64,000 nucleotides of DNA from JAOUEA01 sp963825685 (GCA_963825685.1 CAWGUD010000020.1:1-64000), one strand, 5' to 3'. Positions 1-9,181 are shown, counted from the first letter of the stretch. Notes: generated by a model not told the origin, from the sequence alone. Numbers and translations: made by a program.

Positions 1-2
1 TC

Positions 3-386
3 GCTCGGCTCGACTCGGTGACGATCGACTGCCGCGACCCCGAGCGCCTGGCGGCCTTCTGGGCCTCGGTCTTCGGAACCGCGGAGGCGTGGCGAGGTGG
101 CGACCCCGTGCAGTACATCGATCTCGGGTCGACCGATGGATCTCCGGTGCTTCGGTTCCAGCGCGTCTCCGAGCCGAAGACCGTCAAAGACAGGATCCAC
201 CTCGACCTGCGCGTCGACGACATCGAGAAGGCGTGCCGGCGGGTGATCGGCCTGGGCGGGGCCAGGGTGGAGCAAGGCGACTTCCGCGAGTACGACGTCG
301 TCTTCAGGGTGATGCTCGACCCTGAAGGCAACGAGTTCTGCTTGGTTTCCGAAGCGGCCCTCGAAGCACGGGGCGGCGACGGATGA
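3..386 (+). CDS. VOC/glyoxalase-like domain protein, N-terminus cut by window edge
   Basis: The reading frame is open to the first base of the window and the typical family opening (a short lead, then TIDCRDPERLAAFW) begins only about five codons in, so a few residues including the true start probably lie upstream. A GTG at 18 is an alternative start. The 120-odd residues fit a single small beta-alpha-beta-beta-beta VOC domain, ending in the family-like DPEGNEFCLV segment. Proteins of this glyoxalase-like group are mostly uncharacterised and may bind small molecules or metals. No partner gene suggests a substrate. Family call is confident, function is unknown. Confidence 0.75.
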   Translation, partial: ARLDSVTIDCRDPERLAAFWASVFGTAEAWRGGDPVQYIDLGSTDGSPVLRFQRVSEPKTVKDRIHLDLRVDDIEKACRRVIGLGGARVEQGDFREYDVVFRVMLDPEGNEFCLVSEAALEARGGDG

Positions 387-552
387 CCCGCTAGCCAAGG
401 AGTGCCCACCCTCCCCCGGGCGAGGAGTTCGTCGACCGCGAGAGGCTGAGGGAGATCGCGCCCGCTTTCAGCAGGAGTTCGTCCGGTCCCCGCTGCCCCC
501 GAAGGGGTGGGCGTGCGGGGATCTCCGCGTGCCTCGGTTCCGGGGACCCCGA

Positions 553-1137
553 TCAGGGCTCCTCGTTCTGTGGCGATAGGAGCGCCAACAGCCGCTCGAT
601 GACCGGAGCCGTCCGATCGGATCCCCATCGCTCCGGATCCTCGAGGCTCGCCAGGTAGAAGCCCCGCAGCACGAGATGGATCACGTCGGCCGCGAAGCCC
701 GGCGCGGCCGAGCCTGCCGCTCGCGCGGCGTCGAGCAGCGTCGCGTGGTTGTCCCTCGAGAAGCCTCTGATCGCATGCTGAGCGTCGGGGTATGAGCCGG
801 AGTTCGCGACGACCTCGATGAGCAACCGACGGTACGCCTGGTCGTCGCCGGCGGTCGAGAGGTTCCAACGCGAATACGTCGCGAAGTACTCGTCGGCGGA
901 AACGCCATCGAGGTTTCTGGTCATCTCGTCGTTCCAGCCATCCAGGATGAACCGCACGGCATTGAGGAGGAGATCGCCGCGCGTGGGCAGGAAGTTCGTG
1001 ACGAGCGTGGTCGACCCCCCGAGCCGCGCGGCCACCGCTCGCACGGTCACGCCCTCGGCGCCGCGCTCCTTCACGACGGAGACGGTCGCCCGGGCGATAT
1101 CGTCCATCCGCTGCTCGTGGTCCACGTCGATCGGCAT
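553..1137 (-). CDS. TetR-family transcriptional regulator
   Basis: A 194-residue protein from the ATG at 1137. The open frame extends to 1200, but the upstream part would overlap the divergent promoter and lacks family sequence. Residues 1-60 form the TetR HTH: MDDIARATVSVVKERGAEG, then VTVRAVAARLGGSTTLVTNF. The rest is an all-helical ligand domain of normal length, with no recognisable specificity. It is transcribed divergently from the amidohydrolase, and an imperfect inverted repeat lies over the -10 of that gene. The simplest inference is local repression of the amidohydrolase and possibly itself. The inducer is unknown. Confidence 0.85.
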   Translation of the reverse strand: MPIDVDHEQRMDDIARATVSVVKERGAEGVTVRAVAARLGGSTTLVTNFLPTRGDLLLNAVRFILDGWNDEMTRNLDGVSADEYFATYSRWNLSTAGDDQAYRRLLIEVVANSGSYPDAQHAIRGFSRDNHATLLDAARAAGSAAPGFAADVIHLVLRGFYLASLEDPERWGSDRTAPVIERLLALLSPQNEEP

Positions 1138-1158
1138 CGGTAACGACGATACTGGCTC

Positions 1159-1203
1159 TTGACGGATATGCAATGGCGTCGTATAACGCTGTTTTATCAC
1201 GAC
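1159..1203 (+). promoter_or_regulatory. Promoter of amidohydrolase gene with overlapping inverted-repeat operator
   Basis: TTGACG at 1159-1164 and TATAAC at 1182-1187 are separated by 17 bases, a near-consensus vegetative promoter reading right, with the start codon 31 bases after the -10. An imperfect inverted repeat (GTCGT-ATAA ... TTAT-C-ACGAC, 1178-1203) covers the -10 and the start point. This is where a TetR dimer would block RNA polymerase. The assignment to the adjacent TetR gene is inference. Confidence 0.65.
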
Positions 1204-1218
1204 CGTGGAGGTGCAGAC

Positions 1219-3111
1219 ATGTCATCACCGAGCCTGAACCGCCGACAGTTCATCGCCGGCACGGGCATCCTCGCCGCCGGCGCGGTGCTGCCGGGCGTGC
1301 GGACAGGAGTCGCTAGGGCCGCAAAGCCAAAGCGTGCAGCCACCGTGATCAAGAGGGGTCGCGTGTGGACCGGGACGGGTGGCATCGCCGAGGCGGTCGC
1401 GATCGGTTCCCACGGGAAGATCCTCGCCGTCGGGACGAATAGGGACATCTCGAGCCTCGTCGGGCCTCGCACCGTCGTGGTGAACGCGGCGGGTGGCACC
1501 GTGATCTCGGGCATCCACGACGGGCACATGCACCCACAGGCCGTGGTCAACTTCCTGATCTATCCGGACCTCGGCAACGCCGAGATGACGCTCGCCGAGC
1601 TCCAGCCGACCCTGCAGGGGTACCTCGACGATCCCGACACCGTGTTCCCGGGGGGGTGGCTCCGCGTCAACAACTGGAATCCGGTGGCCTGTCCCATCGA
1701 TGCGCTGCCCGCCCACAAGAGCCAACTGGATGCGCTGAGCACGGACCGGCCGATCCTGCTGCAGGGGTCCGACTTCCACAACATGTGGGTGAATTCGAAG
1801 GCGCTGGAAATCGCCGGCATCACCGCGAACACGCCGGACCCCGAGGGCGGCAAGATCGTGCGTGACGCGAGCGGAGAGCCGACGGGGGTGCTCGTCGACG
1901 CCGCGGGCTGGATGGTGTGGGGCCTGATCCCCGAGCCGCCCACCCAGGACAAGCTGCCGTACATGCAGGAGATCTCCTCGTTCATGGCGCTCAACGGGAT
2001 CACGTCGTTCATGGACGCGGCGAGCGGCCCCGACGGGCTCGATCTGTACGCGGCGCTCGCGGAATCCGGCGGGCTCCTCCAGCGTGTCCGTCCGGCGCTC
2101 ACGATCCCCGAGGAGCTCTTCGGTGACCCGTCCGCAGCGGTCGCGTGGGCGAACGATCTCGCCCGTGCGTATGCGCGCGTGCACGACCTGTCGTTCGGCA
2201 CCGTGAAGATCTTCCTCGACGGCGTGATGGAGTACCCGGCGCAGACCGCGGCGCTCATCGAGCCGTACCTCGACGAGGACGGCGCCCCGACGACGAACCG
2301 CGGGAACCTGTACGCGGACAACCCCATCCTGCAACGCCTGGTGAAGGCACTCGACAAGGCCGGCTGGCAGGTCCACTTCCACGCGATCGGCGACCGGGCG
2401 GTCCGGACCGCCCTCGACGCGTGCAAGGCAGCCAGGCGGTCCAACGGCGGGAGCGGCACCCGACACACGATCACGCACAACGAGCTGATCGACCCCGCCG
2501 ACTACGGCAGGTTCGCGAAGCATGGGGTCGTCGCCAGCTGGCAGCTGCAGTGGGCGGTCGACAACTTCTGGACCGGTCCTGCGCTGCACCCGTACATCGG
2601 CGACGAGCGCCACGACCGTCTGTACCCGGCACGGAGCGTGCTCGCCGCCGGAGCGCGTATGGCAGGCGGCTCGGATTGGCCGGTGGATCCGCTCACCCCC
2701 TGGAACCAGATCGCGACAGCCGCGGACCGGATCGGCATCGCGGGCCTGCCGGACTTCGGAGGCACGGGCAACCCGTTGAACCCGGGTGAAGCCATCAGCC
2801 TCGCCGATTCGCTCGACATGCACACGCGGGGTGCCGCGTATCAGCTTGGGCAAGAGGACGTCACCGGGACCATCGAGGTGGGGAAGGACGCAGACCTGCA
2901 GATCCTCGACATCGACGTCACCACGGCTCCCACCGCTGAGGTCGCCTTCGCCCAAGTGCGTAGAACGATGCTCCGCGGCGTGACCACGTACGACGCTGAG
3001 TCGTCGAGCGCGATGAGAACACCGGCGTCGGCGAAGGCCGTCGAACGGGCGGCGGCGCAGGCCGCTCATGGTGGTTGCGGATGTGGTGCGGTTCACCGCC
3101 CGGGTGGATGA
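1219..3111 (+). CDS. Tat-exported amidohydrolase, YtcJ-like (Amidohydro_3)
   Basis: A 630-residue protein starting at ATG 1219, preceded by a GGAGGTG ribosome site. The N-terminus has a twin-arginine signal (NRRQFIAG, then a hydrophobic stretch and an Ala-rich cleavage region), so the enzyme is probably exported folded. The body matches the metal-dependent amidohydrolase family of the YtcJ group: a DGHMHP metal-ligand segment near residue 110, FHAIGDRAVRTALDA, a later HNELID, and GGSDWPVDPLTPW near the C-terminus. Such enzymes hydrolyse amide or related C-N bonds; the substrate cannot be told. The tail ends in a Cys/Gly-rich piece (GGCGCG) unusual for the family. It is divergent from a TetR gene that may regulate it. 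Confidence 0.88.
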   Translation: MSSPSLNRRQFIAGTGILAAGAVLPGVRTGVARAAKPKRAATVIKRGRVWTGTGGIAEAVAIGSHGKILAVGTNRDISSLVGPRTVVVNAAGGTVISGIHDGHMHPQAVVNFLIYPDLGNAEMTLAELQPTLQGYLDDPDTVFPGGWLRVNNWNPVACPIDALPAHKSQLDALSTDRPILLQGSDFHNMWVNSKALEIAGITANTPDPEGGKIVRDASGEPTGVLVDAAGWMVWGLIPEPPTQDKLPYMQEISSFMALNGITSFMDAASGPDGLDLYAALAESGGLLQRVRPALTIPEELFGDPSAAVAWANDLARAYARVHDLSFGTVKIFLDGVMEYPAQTAALIEPYLDEDGAPTTNRGNLYADNPILQRLVKALDKAGWQVHFHAIGDRAVRTALDACKAARRSNGGSGTRHTITHNELIDPADYGRFAKHGVVASWQLQWAVDNFWTGPALHPYIGDERHDRLYPARSVLAAGARMAGGSDWPVDPLTPWNQIATAADRIGIAGLPDFGGTGNPLNPGEAISLADSLDMHTRGAAYQLGQEDVTGTIEVGKDADLQILDIDVTTAPTAEVAFAQVRRTMLRGVTTYDAESSSAMRTPASAKAVERAAAQAAHGGCGCGAVHRPGG

Positions 3112-3351
3112 CCGCGTCGTTCCCTACAGGTCGTGCCAGATCCGGGTCTCCCACTCGAGGCCGTCGGACCCCACCTCCTCCCCATCCTCTCTTGGCGATT
3201 CCTACCCTTCCCGGCTTGGCGAGTGACAGGGTCAAAGGCCCTCCGGGATGCAAGTCCGCTTGTGAGCATCGCGGGAAGGAGCTAAGCCGCGACCACAGAC
3301 GCCATCCTCAATCGGGACAGACGTTCGATGGAATATCGCCCCCGACACTCC

Positions 3352-3924
3352 TCACGCAACCAGCTCCTTCTCCGGCGCGGTGGCATCGGTCGGCCGCCGG
3401 CCAGGCGGCGCGAGCCGCGTCTCCGCCACGGGCGGCATCTCGTTCCCGCGGAGGGTCAGCTGCGTGTGCAGCACGATGTGGGCGACGACCGGGGCCAGCA
3501 CGTTGCCCGTCAGAAGGAAGGCCAACGCCTGGAGACCGCAGCCCACCAGCGCACCCCTCAGCATCTTCCTGGCGGCCCTCGCCCGGAACTCCCGGTACCC
3601 GAGATGGTGGACTAAGATCACGAAAAGTGCTCCGACCACCGCGAGTACGCCAGAGCCCACCTTCGCCCATGTGGTGTCCGTCCAGCCAAGTGCGTCGGTC
3701 GCCTGCCAGACAGCTAGGACCGGGAGGGTCGCGAGCAAAACTCCTTCCGCGAATCCGTACACGACTGCCTCCCAGAGGAGCCGTCCAACGAGTTGAGAAC
3801 CCTCGGGGCGAGATCGTCCTGTGGGCAAACGACGGACGAGGGGCACTACCACTGCGGCTGCGACGATCGTGCCGGCCGCTTCTTCACTGTCGATGTGCAT
3901 CCCGCACACCGGGTCCACCTCCAT
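3352..3924 (-). CDS. Membrane protein with an N-terminal half-YHS motif
   Basis: A 190-residue protein if started at ATG 3924, where the protein opens MEVDPVCGM. DPVCGM is the signature opening of YHS domains, which bind metals, but the rest of the YHS domain (the aromatic and second Cys part) is missing after about residue 16. Several hydrophobic helices follow, with a HHLGYREFR loop and a final NVLAPVVAHIVLH helix that vaguely recalls CPBP-type membrane proteins, without their EExxxR motif. Its start overlaps the 3' end of the upstream flavoprotein gene by about 40 bases, so the two are probably co-transcribed. An undetected indel could have removed the YHS remainder. Function unknown. Confidence 0.55.
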   Translation of the reverse strand: MEVDPVCGMHIDSEEAAGTIVAAAVVVPLVRRLPTGRSRPEGSQLVGRLLWEAVVYGFAEGVLLATLPVLAVWQATDALGWTDTTWAKVGSGVLAVVGALFVILVHHLGYREFRARAARKMLRGALVGCGLQALAFLLTGNVLAPVVAHIVLHTQLTLRGNEMPPVAETRLAPPGRRPTDATAPEKELVA

Positions 3925-5041
3925 CGACACCGGTTCCCCTCCTCGATCCGATCGGTTTCCGATCAACGCGCCTTGCTGGATCCTTGAGACGCCTTTCGAG
4001 CTGGCGCGCGATGAAGGCGGCATCCTCTCTCACGAAGCCGATGAGAGCCGACCCCCGAGTGTGCTGCCAGGGGAGTCCGAGGAAGAACAGGCCTGGTGCG
4101 CCGGTGACCCCGCGGCTGTGCACGATGCCACCGTCCGGTCCCGTGACCGCAGGGATCTCGATCCACGAGAAGTCGGGCCGGTACCCGGTCGCCCAAACGA
4201 TCGCGTCAACGTCGTGCTCGCTCCCATCATCGAAGAACGCACGTCTCCCCGCGAGTTTCGTCAGCCGGCTCCGGAGTACGACGCCGGAACGCCGGATCTT
4301 CTTCGAGCTCGAGCCGATGAGCACGTCGCGCGTTGCCGCCTTCCGGCCCAGTCGTGAATCGGTGCTCAACCGCATGAACCCGACGCCGGAGAGCCACCAG
4401 AACAGATCCTTGCCGAGGAAACGCTGGGGCAGCGCCGGAACGCGTTGGCCCACGGCGAGGGAGACCCTCCTCGTGGCGGAGAGTTCCTCGGCGATCTGGA
4501 AACCGGAGTTGCCCCCTCCCACCACGAGCACCTCGCCATCAGGGAGCTGATCGGGGTTCCGATAGCTGGCGCTGTGGACCTGGAAGATCTCGTGGTCAGG
4601 GTCGTCGACCAGTGGAGGGACGAAGGGGGTCTGGAACGGTCCGGTCGCAACAACGACCTGGTCCGCGCTGAACGCATCATCCGCGGTCCTCGCGAGGTAC
4701 TTGTCACCGGTCTGGGTGAGCGACGTGACCTTCGCGTCGAGCTTCACGGGAAGATCGAAACGCGAGGCGTAGGACATCAGATACGAACCGACGTCGTCCT
4801 TCAATGGGTATGTGTCCTTGGGCGCCGGGAAGGCCATGCCAGGCAAACCGCTGTACTGCGTGGGTGTGAACAGCTTGAGTGAGTCCCATCGCGATCTCCA
4901 CGCATGGCCGATGTCAGCGCCGGCGTCCAGGATCGCGAACGTGGCCCCGCTCCGCGCAAGGTGGTATCCGATCGCGAGGCCGGCTTGGCTCCCGCCTATC
5001 ACGATGACGTCGAGCGATGAGGACGCAACGTGTGCCGTCAC
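3884..5041 (-). CDS. CzcO-like FAD-dependent oxidoreductase/monooxygenase
   Basis: A 385-residue flavoprotein with two dinucleotide-binding motifs: IGGSQAGLAIGYHLARSG near residue 15 for FAD and VVGGGNSGFQIAEEL near residue 170 for NAD(P)H, plus the ATGYRPDFSW segment near the end, all typical of the flavin monooxygenase/CzcO group. These often sit beside metal or sulfur genes but their substrates are rarely known. The start is GTG at 5041, whose GTGA overlaps the TGA of the multicopper oxidase fragment upstream, so the genes were once translationally coupled. The last 25 residues (after RRLKDPARR) are low in family likeness. Confidence 0.85.
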   Translation of the reverse strand: MTAHVASSSLDVIVIGGSQAGLAIGYHLARSGATFAILDAGADIGHAWRSRWDSLKLFTPTQYSGLPGMAFPAPKDTYPLKDDVGSYLMSYASRFDLPVKLDAKVTSLTQTGDKYLARTADDAFSADQVVVATGPFQTPFVPPLVDDPDHEIFQVHSASYRNPDQLPDGEVLVVGGGNSGFQIAEELSATRRVSLAVGQRVPALPQRFLGKDLFWWLSGVGFMRLSTDSRLGRKAATRDVLIGSSSKKIRRSGVVLRSRLTKLAGRRAFFDDGSEHDVDAIVWATGYRPDFSWIEIPAVTGPDGGIVHSRGVTGAPGLFFLGLPWQHTRGSALIGFVREDAAFIARQLERRLKDPARRVDRKPIGSRRGTGVDGGGPGVRDAHRQ

Positions 5042-5226
5042 GAGGACACTTCCGATGGGTTGCGCCGGGAGACGTCGAAGCTGAACATCATGCCGCTCTG
5101 AGCATGCTCAGCGATGTGGCAGTGTGCCATCCAGAGTCCTGGAACGCGGTCATCGAGCTCGTCTCGGCAGTTACGTCTTTCACGCGCCCTCTCCCCTTGA
5201 ACTGCTCGCGTGACCTCGGCAATCAT
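5038..5226 (-). pseudogene. C-terminal remnant of a multicopper oxidase
   Basis: The frame encodes GLWMAHCHIAEHAQSGMMF, the C-terminal copper-ligand block of multicopper oxidases (HCHxxxHxxxGM, supplying type 1 and type 3 copper ligands). Upstream of this block the frame loses family likeness within about ten residues and no other copper motifs occur up to the tRNA gene, so at least three quarters of the enzyme is gone. The stop overlaps the GTG of the flavoprotein. A truncated pseudogene or recombination scar is the best reading. A short sequencing error could not explain the missing domains. Confidence 0.7.
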
Positions 5227-5485
5227 CGGGGCGACGTATGTCCGGTCAGCGCTGATGCCACGGTATCAACTGAGCGGGATCAGCCCCTGATCCCAGGTGG
5301 GTCCGGCGATCCACGATCCTTAGCCAGCTTCTCCTGCATCACGTCTTGTCATGTCGCTTCCTCCATGCACGCGGCGGCCCGAGAGTGCCTCGCGGGTCTT
5401 GGCTCGCGCGGTACCGCGTCATCGACATGCTCCGATGACGTCCTTCGTGTGTTTGGAGATCGATCAGTGAGTTGGTCGGGCTGGT

Positions 5486-5570
5486 TGGTGGGAGGAGGAG
5501 GATTCGAACCTCCGTAGGCATCGCCGGCGATTTTACAGACCGCTCCCTTTGGCCGCTCGGGCATCCTCCC
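5486..5570 (-). tRNA. tRNA-Tyr (GTA anticodon)
   Basis: On the minus strand the gene starts GGGAGGA at 5570 and pairs with TCCTCCC at 5490-5496. The discriminator base is A and CCA is encoded (5486-5488). The anticodon arm is GCGGT-CTGTAAA-ATCGC, giving GTA for tyrosine. A long variable arm of class II type and the T arm with GGTTCGAATCC are both visible. The 260 bases between this gene and the oxidase remnant show no gene. Confidence 0.93.
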
Positions 5571-5637
5571 GTGGTGCGCCTTCGAGGATAGCGAACCGGG
5601 CAGCCACCCCACAGCGGCCGAGGGTAAGCTGCGCCAC

Positions 5638-6135
5638 ATGGCCAAAGACCAGTTCTCCTTCGACATCGTGAGCGAGGTCGACCTGCAGGAGGTGCGCAAC
5701 GCGGTCGACCAGACCGGGCGCGAGCTCTCCCAGCGGTTCGACTTCAAGGGCACCGACACCTCGATCACGCTCGGCGAGGGCACGATCGAGCTGCACTCCG
5801 CCACCGAGGACCGCCTCAAGGCGGCATGGCAGGTGCTGCAGGAACGCGCGGTGAAGCGGAACATCCCGCTCAAGGCGCTGCAGGCAGGGCCGATCGAGGA
5901 CGCCGCCAAGGGCACCGCTCGACAGACGGTCACGATCGTCACGGGCATCAGCGACGAGAAGACCAAGGAGATCTCGAAGTTCGTCCGCCAGGCGGTGCCG
6001 AAGATCCAGACGCAGATCCAGGGCGCGCAGGTGCGGGTGCTCGGCAAGAGCAAGGACGACCTGCAGGCGGCGATCCGCGCGGTGAAGGAGCACGACTTCG
6101 GGCTGGCGCTGCAGTTCACGAACTACCGTCCCTGA
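5638..6135 (+). CDS. yajQ: YajQ-family nucleotide-binding protein
   Basis: A 165-residue protein of the usual YajQ length. It opens QFSFDIVSEVDLQEVRNAVD and contains FDFKGTDTSI and a second half with VTIVTGISDEKTKEISKFVR, matching the two ferredoxin-like folds of the UPF0234 family. Members bind nucleotides and, in some bacteria, cyclic di-GMP, acting as helper regulators. The role here is unproven. It stands alone after tRNA-Tyr, with ATG at 5638. Confidence 0.93.
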   Translation: MAKDQFSFDIVSEVDLQEVRNAVDQTGRELSQRFDFKGTDTSITLGEGTIELHSATEDRLKAAWQVLQERAVKRNIPLKALQAGPIEDAAKGTARQTVTIVTGISDEKTKEISKFVRQAVPKIQTQIQGAQVRVLGKSKDDLQAAIRAVKEHDFGLALQFTNYRP

Positions 6136-6196
6136 CCTCGCATTGCGCGCTCGGGGGCCCCACGGGTACCCTGACCCGACTCAGGAGGTGATACGC

Positions 6197-7580
6197 GTGG
6201 ACCTCGACCGGTTGAAGGCGCGCGCGGCGGAGATCGCCGACACGGAAACGAAGGTGTGGCTCACCCGGACGACGGCGTCCGAGAAGCTGTACCAGCGAGC
6301 GACGAAGACCCTGCCCAACGGCGTGGTCTCGAACTTCCAGGCGGGCGACCCCTACCCCGTCTACCTCGCGCACGGCAAGGGATCCACGGTCACCGACGTC
6401 GACGGCACCACCTACACCGACTTCCACGGTGGGTTCGGCGTGAACGTCGTGGGCCACGCCCACCCGAAGATCGTCGAGGCGATCAAGAAGGCCGCCGACG
6501 ACGCGATCCACTTCGCGGTCACCACCGAGACCACGGTGGCGCTGGCCGAGGAGATCTGCTCAGCGGTTCCAGTGCGATCAGATGCGCTTCGTGAACTCGG
6601 GCACCGAGGCCACGATGGACGCGATCCGGGTCGCCCGGGCCGCGACCGGTCGCGACAAGATCGTCAAGATGGAGGGCTCCTACCACGGCCACCACGACTC
6701 GGTGCTGTTCTCGGTCGTGCCCGAGGCCGACGTGCTCGACCTGCGGCACAGCGTCGACCAGAGCGGCACGCCCTGGTACACGACGCAGCCGACGTCCAAG
6801 GGCGTGCCGCGGGCGCTGTGGGACACCACGATCATCGTGCCGTTCAACGATGCGGCCGCCGTGGAGTCGGCGTTCGCCGACAACCCCGGCGAGATCGCGG
6901 CGGTGATCCTCGAGCCGGTGATGATGAACATCGGCATCGTGGTGCCGGCCGACGGCTACCTGCAGGCGCTCAAGGACGCATGCGAGCGCCACGGTGCGGT
7001 GCTGATCTTCGACGAGGTCAAGTGCGGCGGCACGATCGCGTACGGCGGTGCGGCCGAGCGCTACGGCGTGGTGCCGCACCTGGCCGCGTGGGCCAAGGCG
7101 ATCGGCGGCGGCGCGACGACCGGCGCCTTCGGCGGCGACGCGAGCATCATGGAGCACGTCACGAAGGGCGCGGCGCAGCAGGGCACGTTCAACGGCAACC
7201 CGCTGTCGTCGGCCGTGGGCCTCGCGGCGCTCACCCAGGTGCTGACGCGCGATGCGTACGACCACCTCGGGAAGCTCGGCACGATGCTCGCCGAAGGGTG
7301 CAACCGGGCGATCGCCGACAGCGGCATCCCCGCCCACACGGTCGACCTCGGCGCGAAGGGCTGCGTCTCGTACCGGGCGGAGCCCCTCACGAACTACCGG
7401 GACTTCCTGGAGACGATCCCCGAGATCTACTGGGCGTCCTACCCGTGGATGGTCAACCGGGGCATCTTCATGACCCCCGGTGACGAGGAGCAGTGGACGG
7501 TCTCGGTCCAGCACACCGAGGACGACGTGCAGAAGTACGTCGACGCGTTCGGCGAGTTCTGCCAGGTCCTCACCTCGTAG
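6197..7580 (+). CDS. Class III (GSAM-like) aminotransferase, one frameshift
   Basis: Start GTG 6197 is set by a strong AGGAGG at 6183-6188. The N-terminal part has the class III signature region (DVDGTTYTDFHGGFGVNVVG), the C-terminal part has YHGHHDSVLF, IFDEVKCGGTIAYGG and the PLP lysine in AWAKAIGGG. The frame breaks at about 6560, where one extra T separates LAEEIC from QRFQCDQMRFVNSGTEA; removing it gives one protein of about 460 residues. The fold and motifs resemble glutamate-1-semialdehyde aminomutase, but sequence around the lysine is not textbook HemL, so a related amino-acid aminotransferase is possible. The next gene encodes another PLP enzyme, so a shared pathway may exist. Confidence 0.82.
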
Positions 7581-7612
7581 TCCCCGCCCGGCGGGGAGCG
7601 ATCGGACGCGGC

Positions 7613-7634
7613 GGGCCGGCCCTCGGGCCGGCCC
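7613..7634. terminator. GC-rich hairpin between the two PLP enzyme genes
   Basis: The 10-base palindrome GGGCCGGCCC occurs twice, separated by TC, giving a stem of about nine pairs with a tight loop. It lies 33 bases after the aminotransferase stop and is followed by TTCGTG, so it could act as a weak intrinsic terminator or attenuator. Confidence 0.5.
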
Positions 7635-7661
7635 TTCGTGTTCCCGGAGGAGACGACCGCC

Positions 7662-9044
7662 ATGGACGAGATGCACCGCTACACGGACGAGACCGAGGCG
7701 CTGTCGCGCGCGATCGTCGCCTACGCTCGCAACCGCATCGCGAGCCCGCAGCCCCTCGACGGCTCGGCCAGCGGCGAGGAGCTCGCCCGTCGCGCCGGCG
7801 AGACGGTGACGCCCGAGGGCCTCGGCGGTGAGGAGGCGCTGCGCGTCTGGAGCGAGGTGCTCGCCCCGGCCACGATCTCGACCGACCATCCGTCGTCGAT
7901 GGCGTTCGTGCCGGGCGCGCCCACGAAGGCGGCGGTGCTGTTCGACCTCGTGGTCGGCGCCTCGTCGACGATCGCGGCGGGGTGGATCGACGGGGCCGGG
8001 GCGATCTGGGCCGAGAACCAGGCGCTGCGGTGGCTCGCCGATCTCGCCGGGTTCCCGGCCGAGGCCGGCGGGGTCTTCGTGAGCGGAGGCTCCGCGGGGA
8101 ACCTCTCGGCGCTGGTCGCGGCGCGGGCGAACGCGGCGTCGAGGCTCGGCGGACGGCCGCCGACCGGGTGGAAGATCGCCGTGGCCGAGAGCGTGCACTC
8201 GTCGGTCGCCACCGCCGCCCGCGTGATCGACGTGGGCATCGTCGACGTGGCGGGCGATGAACGCGGGCGGCTCACCGGCGCCGCGCTCGCCTCGACGCTC
8301 GACGCGATCGGCCCCGACGAGGCCGCGAGCGTCTTCGCGGTGGTCGCGAGCGCGGGCGCGACGAACGCCGGCACGGTCGACGACCTCGCCGGCGTCGCGG
8401 ACGTGTGCGAGGCGCGAGGGTTGTGGTTCCACGTCGACGGGGCCTACGGGGGCGCCGGGCTCGCGGCGCCGTCGGTGCGCGAGCGCTACCGGGGCATCGA
8501 GCGCGCCGACTCGTTCATCGTCGACCCGCACAAGTGGCTGTTCGCCCCCTACGACTGCTGCGCGCTCGTGTACCGCGACCCCTCGACCGCCTACGGCGTG
8601 TTCCGGCAGGAAGCCGGGTACCTCGACACGGTGAACCAGCCCGACGCGGCGTGGAGCGAGTGGAACCCGGCGGACTACGCCTACCACCTGTCACGGCGCG
8701 CCCGCGGCCTTCCCCTGTGGTTCTCGCTCGCGACCTACGGCACCGATGCGTATCGCGAGGCGATCGAGCGGGTGCTGACGCTCACGCGCGAGACGGCCGA
8801 GGAGGTGCGAGGGCGCGACGAGCTCGAGCTCGTGATGGATCCGGAGCTGTCGGTCGTGCTGTTCAGGCGACTCGGATGGAGCGGCGCGGACTACGAGGCG
8901 TGGTGGCGCCGGCTGCTCGAGGCCCAGATCGCGTTCGTGCAACCGACGACGTGGCAGGGCGAGAAGCTCGCGCGCCTGTGCTTCGTGAACCCACGCACCA
9001 CGATCGACCACGTGCGAGCGGTGCTCGGGACGATGACGTCGTAG
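7662..9044 (+). CDS. Group II PLP-dependent amino acid decarboxylase
   Basis: A 460-residue enzyme from ATG 7662, chosen because GGAGGAG lies about 10 bases upstream; a GTG at 7638 would be eight codons longer. Motifs of the aromatic amino acid decarboxylase group are clear: SGGSAGNLSALVAAR near residue 140, HVDGAYGGAG near 265, and VDPHKWLFAPYDC with the PLP-binding lysine near 295. Substrate cannot be assigned; tyrosine, tryptophan, DOPA or glutamate-type activities occur in this family. It follows the class III aminotransferase across a GC hairpin. Confidence 0.88.
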   Translation: MDEMHRYTDETEALSRAIVAYARNRIASPQPLDGSASGEELARRAGETVTPEGLGGEEALRVWSEVLAPATISTDHPSSMAFVPGAPTKAAVLFDLVVGASSTIAAGWIDGAGAIWAENQALRWLADLAGFPAEAGGVFVSGGSAGNLSALVAARANAASRLGGRPPTGWKIAVAESVHSSVATAARVIDVGIVDVAGDERGRLTGAALASTLDAIGPDEAASVFAVVASAGATNAGTVDDLAGVADVCEARGLWFHVDGAYGGAGLAAPSVRERYRGIERADSFIVDPHKWLFAPYDCCALVYRDPSTAYGVFRQEAGYLDTVNQPDAAWSEWNPADYAYHLSRRARGLPLWFSLATYGTDAYREAIERVLTLTRETAEEVRGRDELELVMDPELSVVLFRRLGWSGADYEAWWRRLLEAQIAFVQPTTWQGEKLARLCFVNPRTTIDHVRAVLGTMTS

Positions 9045-9095
9045 GAGCTGAGGGCTTCGAAGGGTCTACCCGTCGCTCCCGGCCGAACTAGGCAG

Positions 9096-9135
9096 GGACC
9101 TCCGTAGTCCGTCCTGCGAGGGAACACGGAGGTCC
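9096..9135. terminator. Bidirectional terminator hairpin between convergent genes
   Basis: GGACCTCCGT at 9096-9105 pairs perfectly with ACGGAGGTCC at 9126-9135 around a 20-base loop. It sits between the decarboxylase stop and the convergent htpX stop, where both transcripts should end. Confidence 0.6.
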
Positions 9136-9181
9136 TTGCCGAGTCGCGCCGCTCGCGCCCCCGGATCCGCGCCGAGGTCCG

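Noticed and set aside
3112..3351. Short minus-strand frame ending in EWETRIWHDL in the gap after the amidohydrolase
   Set aside because: It looks protein-like at its end, but it is only about 25 codons between stops, without a clear start or recognisable domain; too little to call a gene remnant.
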